A stretch of DNA of 12,661 nt from Cellvibrionaceae bacterium. GTDB lineage: Bacteria; Pseudomonadota; Gammaproteobacteria; Pseudomonadales; Cellvibrionaceae. The notes beneath the pieces were generated by a model. That model saw only the letters and a program-made list of their open reading frames with translations. It ran no database searches and was not told the origin of the DNA. The stretch is from positions 1 to 12,661 of the forward strand of contig JAOXRV010000118.1 of the NCBI GenBank assembly GCA_025800435.1. Reading direction: 5' to 3'. Position 1 is the first letter of the stretch. Each line of letters starts with the position of its first letter. The position numbers and the translations under genes are program-made. Below, one piece after another: positions 7,693-12,661 of the stretch.

Positions 7693-7701
7693 TGTTAGAA
7701 T
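7693..7701 (+). promoter_or_regulatory. Extended -10 promoter candidate for rimO
   Basis: TG-T-TAGAAT matches the extended -10 pattern TGnTATAAT with one mismatch. Transcription would start near 7708, 30 bases before the rimO ATG. No good -35 is present 17 bases upstream, which an extended -10 can tolerate. Confidence 0.4.
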
Positions 7702-7737
7702 CCCGGCCTTTGCAAACCCAGGCCCAAGGAACCCCCA

Positions 7738-9096
7738 ATGAGCGACACCAGCAGCTCCAAACGCGTCGGCATGATCAGCCTTGGCTGCCCCAAGGCTCTG
7801 GTGGATTCCGAGCGCATCCTCACCAAACTGCAACTCGACGGCTACGATTTGGTGGGCAGTTACGAGGATGCCGATGTAGTGGTGGTGAATACCTGTGGGT
7901 TTATCGACTCGGCCAAGCAGGAATCGCTGGATGCCATTAACGAGGCCATGGCCGCCAACGGCAAGGTGATTGTCACCGGCTGCATGGGCAAGGGCAGCGA
8001 TGCCGAGCTGATTCGCCAGGCTCAACCTGAGGTGCTCAGCATTAGCGGCGCCGCCCAGTTGGATGAGGTGGTCAATGCGGTGCACGAGTATGTGCCGCCC
8101 CCGGCGGTGGCGGCCAAACCCTACCCCGACCTGCTGCCCGCCCAAGGGGTAAAACTCACCCCCAAGCACTACGCCTATTTAAAAATTTCCGACGGCTGCA
8201 ACCACCGCTGCAGTTTTTGCATTATTCCGGCCATGCGCGGCGATCTGGTCAGTCGGCCGCTGGCCGATGTGATCGCCGAAGCTAAAACCCTGGTTGACTC
8301 CGGTGTGCAGGAATTACTGGTGATCTCGCAAGATACCAGCGCCTACGGGGTGGATCGCAAATACCAGCTCGACTTGAACCTGGGTTTGGAAACCCGCATG
8401 CTCGATTTGGCCACCGCCCTGGGTGAGCTGGGCGTGTGGGTGCGGCTGCACTATGTCTACCCCTACCCCCATGTGGACAAGGTAATTCCGCTGATGGCCG
8501 AGGGCAAAATACTGCCTTACCTGGATATTCCCTTTCAGCACGCCAGCCCGCGCATTCTTAAATTAATGAAGCGCCCGGGCAACCAGGAAAAAACCTTAGA
8601 GCGCATTAAAGCCTGGCGCGAAATCTGCCCGCAGCTGGTGATTCGCTCCACCTTTATCGTCGGCTTCCCCGGCGAGACCGAAGAAGATTTTCAAATGCTG
8701 CTGGACTGGCTGGCCGAGGCACGCCTGGACCGGGTTGGCTGCTTTACTTATTCACCGGTGGAAGGGGCCAGCGCCAATCAACTGCCAGACCCAGTACCCG
8801 AGGCGATACAGCAAGATCGCTGGCAGCGCTTTATGGCTCTGCAACAAAAGATTTCTGCCGAAAAGCTGCAGGAAAAAGTGGGCCAGGTATTGGAGGTTTT
8901 GGTCGATGAGGCCGAGCCAGAGCAAGCCATTGGCCGCAGCTACGCCGACGCCCCAGAAATTGACGGCAAGGTATTTATCGATACCCGTGAACTGCAAGAG
9001 CCACTGCTGCCAGGCGAGGCTTTATTGGTACGCATTAACCGCGCCGATGAATACGATTTGTATGGCGAGCCTGTGTTTGACGACGAGCTGGACTAA
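7738..9096 (+). CDS. rimO: Ribosomal protein S12 methylthiotransferase RimO
   Basis: 452 residues, normal for RimO. It is a radical-SAM methylthiotransferase that adds a methylthio group to the conserved aspartate (Asp89 in E. coli) of ribosomal protein S12. The N-terminal UPF0004 domain begins SKRVGMISLGCPKALVDSE and holds the three cysteines of the auxiliary 4Fe-4S cluster: Cys17, Cys53 (VVNTCGFID) and Cys82 (TGCMGKGSD). The radical-SAM motif is CNHRCSFC (Cys154, Cys158, Cys161), followed by IIPAMRG. The motifs VISQDTSAYG, IPFQHASPRILKLMKRPG and RSTFIVGFPGET are typical of RimO and distinguish it from MiaB. A TRAM domain occupies the C-terminal ~65 residues. AAGGA lies 7 bases before the ATG. 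The next gene, a Crp/Fnr regulator, begins 5 bases after the stop, so the two are probably cotranscribed. Confidence 0.97.
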   Translation: MSDTSSSKRVGMISLGCPKALVDSERILTKLQLDGYDLVGSYEDADVVVVNTCGFIDSAKQESLDAINEAMAANGKVIVTGCMGKGSDAELIRQAQPEVLSISGAAQLDEVVNAVHEYVPPPAVAAKPYPDLLPAQGVKLTPKHYAYLKISDGCNHRCSFCIIPAMRGDLVSRPLADVIAEAKTLVDSGVQELLVISQDTSAYGVDRKYQLDLNLGLETRMLDLATALGELGVWVRLHYVYPYPHVDKVIPLMAEGKILPYLDIPFQHASPRILKLMKRPGNQEKTLERIKAWREICPQLVIRSTFIVGFPGETEEDFQMLLDWLAEARLDRVGCFTYSPVEGASANQLPDPVPEAIQQDRWQRFMALQQKISAEKLQEKVGQVLEVLVDEAEPEQAIGRSYADAPEIDGKVFIDTRELQEPLLPGEALLVRINRADEYDLYGEPVFDDELD

Positions 9097-9101
9097 TCAC
9101 T

Positions 9102-9698
9102 GTGCTGCCCCAATATTTAAAAAACTACCCCACCGTTACCGTAGCCGCTGGCACCACGGTGTTACAACAGGGCCAGAGCTGCCAGCACTGTTTAATTGTT
9201 AGCCAGGGCCGGGTTAAAGTATTTGCTAGGGCGCGCGATGGCCGCGAACTGTTGCTGTACCGAATTGAGCCAGAGCAGTTGTGCGTACTCACCACCGCCT
9301 GCCTGTTAGGGGGCGAGCCGTTTCCGGCCGAGGCGATTAGCGAAACCGAAGTGACCGCCCACGCCCTGCCGATAAACGATTTTAAGCAACTGCTGCTGAG
9401 CGAGCCCGAGTTTCAGCAGCGCGTGTTAAAAGGCTTTAGCCAGCGCCTGAGCGCCTTAATGGCACAAATGGAATCGCTAACCTTGCACAGCCTGGATCAA
9501 CGTCTGCATCATTACCTGTGCCAACAGGCTGCCCGAGGCAATCGCTTCGACTGTACCCACCAAGATATCGCCACAGAAATCGGCTCTTCCCGCGAGGTGG
9601 TCAGCCGCCATTTAAAAACCCTGGAGCAGCAAGGCCTATTGCAATTGGGCCGGGGCCATATCATCTTGCTTAAGCCAGAGGCTTTTGTGTTAGGGTAA
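9102..9698 (+). CDS. Crp/Fnr-family transcriptional regulator
   Basis: 198 residues from a GTG start. Residues 10-90 form the cyclic-nucleotide-binding-like beta barrel (VAAGTTVLQQGQSCQHCLIV, then GRVKVFARARDGRELLLYRI). A long dimer helix follows, then a winged helix near 150-190 with recognition helix SSREVVSRHLKTLEQQGLL. The ExxSR pattern (Glu165, Ser168, Arg169) matches the DNA-reading residues of FNR. The FNR four-cysteine cluster is absent, but Cys27, Cys30, Cys61 and Cys67 (LCVLTTACLL) stand out and could sense redox or sulfur species. That is inference: no ligand is proven by the sequence. The cAMP pocket arginine-serine motif of CRP is not seen. The ribosome binding site is weak, in line with coupling to rimO 5 bases upstream. 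Its most likely visible target is the DUF2892 gene just downstream. Confidence 0.92.
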   Translation: MLPQYLKNYPTVTVAAGTTVLQQGQSCQHCLIVSQGRVKVFARARDGRELLLYRIEPEQLCVLTTACLLGGEPFPAEAISETEVTAHALPINDFKQLLLSEPEFQQRVLKGFSQRLSALMAQMESLTLHSLDQRLHHYLCQQAARGNRFDCTHQDIATEIGSSREVVSRHLKTLEQQGLLQLGRGHIILLKPEAFVLG

Positions 9699-9706
9699 AA
9701 TTTACC
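9694..9706. repeat. 13-bp palindrome over the end of the regulator gene
   Basis: GGTAAA-A-TTTACC is a perfect inverted repeat with a one-base centre, overlapping the TAA stop of the Crp/Fnr gene. It lies 14 bases before the start of a second 13-bp palindrome (centre to centre 20 bases, about two helical turns). It may be a second operator or chance. Confidence 0.35.
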
Positions 9707-9713
9707 GCTCTGT

Positions 9714-9754
9714 GTGACTTAGTCACTGAAGTACCACGCCCACCTCTCTATGAT
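9714..9754 (+). promoter_or_regulatory. Putative activator-dependent promoter of the DUF2892 gene with palindromic operator
   Basis: A perfect palindrome GTGACT-T-AGTCAC lies at 9714-9726. A -10 box TATGAT is at 9749-9754 with no recognisable -35 (CTGAAG at the right place), so a helper protein would be needed. If transcription starts near 9761, the palindrome centre is at -41, the class II position of Crp/Fnr activators. The halves carry the TGA/TCA core of Crp/Fnr sites, but the gap between cores is 5 bases instead of the usual 6. That weakens the assignment. Confidence 0.45.
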
Positions 9755-9795
9755 AAACCGGTAAACACAAACCAAACCATTGAGAGGAATAGACA

Positions 9796-9981
9796 ATGCA
9801 AAATGAAGGCACTTTGGATCGCGGCCTGCGGGTAGTGGTAGGTCTGGTATTACTGGCGCTGGTATTTGTTGGCCCCCAAACCCCCTGGGGATACATCGGC
9901 ATAGTACCTCTACTGACCGGTATCTTTGGTTTTTGCCCCGCTTATAAAATTTTTGGTATCAACACCTGCAAAGATTGCTAG
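9796..9981 (+). CDS. DUF2892 (YgaP-type) small inner-membrane protein
   Basis: 61 residues, typical for a stand-alone DUF2892 protein. The family opening NEGTLDRGLRVVVGLVLLAL is followed by a first membrane helix near 11-26, a short turn (GPQTPWGY) and a second helix near 32-46. It ends FGFCPAYKIFGINTCKDC, with Cys47, Cys58 and Cys61. This matches the membrane part of YgaP, whose E. coli form also carries a rhodanese domain and is linked to sulfur and thiocyanate/sulfide handling; here there is no rhodanese domain. A strong ribosome binding site (GAGAGGA, 9782-9788) lies 7 bases before the ATG. The gene has its own upstream region with a palindrome and -10 box, and is followed by an intrinsic terminator 30 bases after the stop. 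The stop codon lies inside a repeat copy (see 9975-9997). Confidence 0.9.
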   Translation: MQNEGTLDRGLRVVVGLVLLALVFVGPQTPWGYIGIVPLLTGIFGFCPAYKIFGINTCKDC

Positions 9982-9997
9982 GGGTAGCTCTGAATAA
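9975..9997 (+). repeat. Insertion-end-like repeat, copy A (plus orientation)
   Basis: Contains TTGCTAGGG followed by GTAGCTCTGAATAA. The first part recurs at 10040-10048, and the GGTAsCTCTGAATAA part matches the inverted copy at 10217-10231 in 14 of 15 bases. The TAG in it is the stop codon of the DUF2892 gene. Confidence 0.5.
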
Positions 9998-10011
9998 CGC
10001 CAAACCATACG

Positions 10012-10041
10012 AAAAAGGCCCGCATGATCGCGGGCCTTTTT
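10012..10041. terminator. Strong rho-independent terminator
   Basis: AAAAA then GGCCCGC (10017-10023) pairs with GCGGGCC (10030-10036) around the loop ATGATC, followed by TTTTT (10037-10041). The 7-bp GC stem can be lengthened by five A-T pairs. It should stop transcription of the DUF2892 gene, and because of the A-run it can work in both directions. Confidence 0.9.
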
Positions 10042-10045
10042 GCTA

Positions 10046-10231
10046 GGGCACCTCTGAAGCTATAACATACTGATATAGAAAGCCTGGCAAGGTCTCAGAA
10101 GCCAAATATCTAATGACGCAATTCTAAACGTCACCACCCTGCAAAAGAACCCGTCAACCAAGCCATAGCAAGCTTATAGCGTGATAGACTTCAGCTTGCA
10201 GATGTACCCCATCGAATTATTCAGAGGTACC
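10046..10231. mobile_element. Possible MITE or insertion-sequence remnant bounded by inverted repeats
   Basis: A 186-bp non-coding segment begins GGGCACCTCTGAA (copy B, 10046-10058) and ends TTATTCAGAGGTACC (copy C, 10217-10231), whose reverse complement is GGTACCTCTGAATAA. The core GGyACCTCTGAA is inverted in 11 of 12 bases. Flanks are CTAG on the left and TTAA on the right: both fit a YTAR target but are not identical, so there is no clean target duplication. Inside is a 7-bp inverted repeat, GCAAGCT (10168-10174) and AGCTTGC (10193-10199). No open reading frame resembles a transposase. It fills the gap between the terminator and the kinase gene. Confidence 0.45.
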
Positions 10232-10259
10232 TTAACAACGTTCAGCTTTGGAACAGGCC

Positions 10260-11600
10260 GTGAGCGACAGAGACAATCCCGCCTTTAAGCGCGAGATAAT
10301 GGTAATTTTAAGCCGCCAAACCCACCGGGTGGCACTGCCCATACTCGTGGCCATGGGGCTAATCGCCAGTTTTATAGCCGGCGCCCAGCCAGCGTCCATC
10401 TATATAAGCTGGTGGCTGTTTGCCGCCGCCATCACCCTATTGCGGCTAACCATTTTACCGCGCCTGGCCCAGCGTGTAGAAACCAGCTGGCAGCGCGTGA
10501 TGCGCAGCAATTTGTTGCTGAGCGGCTTACAGGGCCTGGCCCACGGTAGCACGGGTTTGTTTTTAGCGGATTTTTCGCAAACCGAGCGCACCATTGCCAC
10601 CATTATCGTACTCGGCTTGGGCGCTGGCGCGGTGGCCACCACGGCAGGGCACAGGCCAACCCTATTCGCTTATATAGGGCCTTCGCTGCTGGGCCTTAGT
10701 GGCGGCTGGATTGCAGTGGGCCTGCAACAAAACGATTGGGCGGCCTATACCTTAGCGGCCGTGTGCCTGCTGTATGGCATTGTGTTAATGGCCCTGGCTC
10801 GGGATTTATACAACACCTTTGTCGATTCATTTGCCATTCGCAGCCAGCAACAGCGCTTAAACCAAGAGCTTAAAACCGCTTTGAACAATGCCGAGGCTGC
10901 CAACCAGGCCAAGACCCGTTTTTTGGCCGCAGCCAGCCACGACCTGCGCCAACCGATCCATACCTTAAGCCTGTTTTGTGGCGCCCTTGGGGGCCAGCAA
11001 CTCGATCCACACAGCCGTGAAATCGTCGAACATATGCACACCTCACTGGAGGCCTTGGCCAATCAACTGGATGCGCTGCTGGATATATCTAAACTGGATG
11101 CCAATATTATTGAGACCCAGGCCCAAAGCATCAACATCAGCGGCTTGCTTGAGCGCCTTAGCAGGGAGCTGGCACCCGTGGCCGAACACAAGGGCTTACA
11201 ATTTACGTTTAAGCCCCCCGAGTCGGCCCAGGTACTAACAGACCCGCTATTATTAGAGCGGGTTCTGCGCAATTTAATAAGCAATGCAATTAAATACACC
11301 GACAGCGGCTTTGTCCGCCTGCACAGCGAAGAAAACCGCAGTGATTTTTTAATTCACATCAGTGACAGCGGAATCGGCATCGCCCCACTAGAACAAGAAA
11401 AAGTATTCGAAGAGTTTTATCAAATCCACAACCCGGAGCGAGATCAGCGCCAGGGCCTGGGCTTGGGGCTCGCCATTGTGCAGCGTTTATGCGTGTTACT
11501 GGGAATTGAGCTGAGCTTACAATCAAGCCCCAATCAAGGCAGTAGATTTAGCTTACGTCTAACAAAAACAAGCAGCCAAGCAACACCTACCCCGACTTAG
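10260..11600 (+). CDS. Membrane sensor histidine kinase, formerly hybrid type
   Basis: 446 residues from a GTG at 10260, preceded by GGAA with a 6-base gap; a TTG at 10248 would add 4 residues but has no ribosome binding site. The N-terminal ~185 residues hold about six hydrophobic segments (for example VALPILVAMGLIASFIAG, YISWWLFAAAITLLRL, TIATIIVLGLGAGAVATTAG), so sensing is within or at the membrane. A coiled-coil linker (SQQQRLNQELKTALNNAEAA) leads to the HisKA domain with phospho-acceptor His227 in FLAAASHDLRQPIHTLSLF. The ATPase domain has its N box (NLISNAIKYTD), G1 (ISDSGIGIAP) and G2 (RQGLGLGLAIV), all complete. SHDLRQP is typical of kinases with NarL/FixJ partners, and such a regulator faces this gene. 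The protein ends in a threonine/proline-rich tail (SSQATPTPT), where a receiver domain seems to have been lost. The signal is unknown. Confidence 0.93.
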   Translation: MSDRDNPAFKREIMVILSRQTHRVALPILVAMGLIASFIAGAQPASIYISWWLFAAAITLLRLTILPRLAQRVETSWQRVMRSNLLLSGLQGLAHGSTGLFLADFSQTERTIATIIVLGLGAGAVATTAGHRPTLFAYIGPSLLGLSGGWIAVGLQQNDWAAYTLAAVCLLYGIVLMALARDLYNTFVDSFAIRSQQQRLNQELKTALNNAEAANQAKTRFLAAASHDLRQPIHTLSLFCGALGGQQLDPHSREIVEHMHTSLEALANQLDALLDISKLDANIIETQAQSINISGLLERLSRELAPVAEHKGLQFTFKPPESAQVLTDPLLLERVLRNLISNAIKYTDSGFVRLHSEENRSDFLIHISDSGIGIAPLEQEKVFEEFYQIHNPERDQRQGLGLGLAIVQRLCVLLGIELSLQSSPNQGSRFSLRLTKTSSQATPTPT

Positions 11601-11689
11601 CGGCCCTATTGATCAGTGGGGATACCGCCCCAAATCGGCTGCAGCAGGCACGCGAAGCAGGCGAGCAGTTGAGGCAGGCCATTTACTAG
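11591..11689 (+). pseudogene. Remnant of a C-terminal receiver domain of the kinase
   Basis: In the +2 frame relative to the kinase, across and beyond its stop, the translation is PDLAALLISGDTAPNRLQQA then REAGEQLRQAIY and a stop at 11687-11689. LISGDTAP followed by RL-x-x-A-R-x-x-G is the beta4-alpha4 region of receiver domains in hybrid kinases of the SHDLRQP type. The next part, normally a K-P motif (LLHKP), is missing: AREAG runs straight into EQLRQAI, which resembles the last helix. The phospho-aspartate part is also gone. The fragment is too short to fold and is out of frame. Confidence 0.6.
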
Positions 11690-11704
11690 GCTCTAAGAGA
11701 CTAT

Positions 11705-11719
11705 GGCACCTCTGAATCA
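11705..11719 (+). repeat. Insertion-end-like repeat, copy D (plus orientation)
   Basis: GGCACCTCTGAATCA matches copy B (GGCACCTCTGAA) in all 12 core bases. Its last three bases are the complement of the response regulator's stop codon, so the repeat reaches into the end of that gene. No inverted partner is visible to its right in this window. Confidence 0.5.
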
Positions 11720-12364
11720 CTGCTTGTTATTGGGTATCAAACCCAAAGAGGCGGTCACGTAAACCGCATCGGTACGGTTATCTACCTCTAGCGCCCGGTA
11801 GCAGGCAAACAAGTGAGACTTAACCGTACCTTCAGCAATATCCAGTTCATGGGCAATCGCTTTATTGGGCAAGCCCTGAATCGCCTTCATTAACACCGCC
11901 AACTGTCGAGCCGACAAACTACCAAGCAACTCTTCGCGTCTTTTTTCGCAATCAGGTGACAAACTACTGCTGTACTGATCGAGCACATTGGGGGGCAGGT
12001 AAACCCCTTTGGCAAGCACCAGCTTAAGGGCCGCCACCAAAACCTCGGGGGAGGATGATTTAGGGATAAAGCCAACCGCTCCACGATTGATGACTTTGTG
12101 AATGATCTCGGGGCTGTCCGCGCTGGAAATAACCACAACATTAGTCTGAAAATGGTTTTTAATCCGTTCCAGCGCATCCACCCCGGCAACACCGGGCAGG
12201 TAGTAATCCAGCAGCACAACATCGACATCGTTAGAATCAAACAGCAAAGTGGCCTCTTCGCAACTGCTGGCCTCTAAATACTGTATGCTTTGCTTTAAGC
12301 CGGTTAGCAAAAAGCGCAGACCACTGCGAAATAGATGGTGGTCGTCAATTATTAACACTCGCAC
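11717..12364 (-). CDS. NarL/FixJ-family (LuxR-type) response regulator
   Basis: 215 residues from a GTG start with AGG 8 bases upstream. Residues 1-120 are a receiver domain: acidic pair Asp7-Asp8 (VLIIDDHHLFRSGLR), phospho-acceptor Asp53 (VVLLDYYLPG), switch Ser80 (VVVISSAD) and Lys102 (GFIPKSSSPEVL). Residues 147-208 are a LuxR-type helix-turn-helix (GSLSARQLAVLMKAIQGLPN, then KAIAHELDIAEGTVKSHL). It should bind DNA as a dimer when phosphorylated at Asp53. The convergent histidine kinase is the obvious partner, with its 3' end about 116 bases away. Targets cannot be seen. The C-terminal stop codon lies in a GGCACCTCTGAA repeat copy, but the domain itself is complete. The leader region is AT-rich, without a promoter I would defend. 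Confidence 0.94.
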   Translation of the reverse strand: MRVLIIDDHHLFRSGLRFLLTGLKQSIQYLEASSCEEATLLFDSNDVDVVLLDYYLPGVAGVDALERIKNHFQTNVVVISSADSPEIIHKVINRGAVGFIPKSSSPEVLVAALKLVLAKGVYLPPNVLDQYSSSLSPDCEKRREELLGSLSARQLAVLMKAIQGLPNKAIAHELDIAEGTVKSHLFACYRALEVDNRTDAVYVTASLGLIPNNKQ

Positions 12365-12661
12365 ACTAAAACCTAATTGAAACTCTATTACTTTAATGAA
12401 TAAGAATAATTACCTTAGACACACAGTGCTATCGACAATTCAACATTCATAGAAAAATTCACGTTAAATTCGTAAAAAGTCAATTAGAACTTTTTTCAAA
12501 ATAATCACCGCCCATTAAAAAATCTTTGGCGACAAAATAAGGCATAGAACACCAAGAATAATAACTGATTACAACAATGGCGCGCGGTGGATATAAGCGA
12601 AGGGAATAGCTCGGAGATTTTTATACACGCCTTGAGCGCGAAACCGCTAAAACATGACCCG
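12365..12661. other. Intergenic region upstream of the response regulator, no gene supported
   Basis: About 300 bases without a coding region that I can support. Positions 12365-12570 are strongly AT-rich and probably contain the leader and promoter of the response regulator on the minus strand. From about 12577 composition turns GC-rich (GGCGCGCGGTGG onward). The only open stretch at the right edge, about 50 codons on the minus strand, has no recognisable motif and no start with a ribosome binding site. Confidence 0.5.

Noticed and set aside
7672..8169. 165-codon minus-strand open frame opposite the start of rimO
   Set aside because: His/Gly-rich low-information translation opposite the strongly conserved rimO sequence, and it runs across the rimO promoter; no homology visible.
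10017..10036. Terminator palindrome as a possible regulator site
   Set aside because: A-run, GC stem, 6-base loop and T-run fit an intrinsic terminator fully; no need for another explanation.
12577..12609. Short plus-strand frame starting ATGGCGCGC
   Set aside because: Only ten codons before TAG, with no ribosome binding site and no recognisable product.
1..12661. CRISPR array, tRNA, rRNA, integron or phage genes
   Set aside because: No regularly spaced repeats, cloverleaf-like sequences, rRNA motifs, integrase or phage structural genes were seen on either strand.

Overview
The window looks like chromosomal DNA of a gammaproteobacterium, probably a marine, Cellvibrionales-like one. This is inferred from gene content (rimO, an IPTL-CTERM protein, the amidoligase/alpha-E/ATP-grasp operon, a CHASE-less sensor kinase with a NarL-type partner) and from the moderately GC-rich, GCC/GGC-heavy coding style. 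Genus cannot be decided from the sequence alone.

Positions 1-4526 (minus strand) hold a compact operon read right to left. It encodes a circularly permuted ATP-grasp protein, an alpha-E (DUF403) protein whose start overlaps the ATP-grasp stop by one base, and a transglutaminase/DUF2126 putative amidoligase fusion cut by the left window edge. Family knowledge places these three in predicted peptide-synthesis or peptide-tagging systems that often also carry an Anbu proteasome-like protease; no Anbu gene is visible here. A good match to a sigma-54 -24/-12 promoter lies just upstream. Next to it (4691-4984, plus strand) is a decayed fragment of an FtsX-like ABC transporter permease with an in-frame stop.

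Positions 5063-7623 hold a secreted beta-propeller-like protein with an IPTL-CTERM sorting tail (plus strand), convergent with an AMP-forming acyl-CoA synthetase (minus strand). The synthetase shares a divergent promoter region with rimO.

Positions 7738-10041 form a plus-strand block: rimO (ribosomal protein S12 methylthiotransferase), a Crp/Fnr-type regulator 5 bases behind it, and a small DUF2892 membrane protein that ends in a strong intrinsic terminator. A perfect 13-bp palindrome sits at about -41 of the predicted DUF2892 promoter, where a Crp/Fnr activator would bind, so the regulator may control its neighbour.

Positions 10042-12364 hold a membrane histidine kinase (plus) facing a NarL/FixJ response regulator (minus), probably a cognate pair. 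Directly after the kinase stop, in another frame, is a short remnant of a receiver domain, suggesting that the kinase was once a hybrid kinase. Four copies of a short GGCACCTCTGAA-like sequence, in both orientations, surround this locus and look like insertion-element or MITE ends. Positions 12365-12661 contain no gene that I can support.
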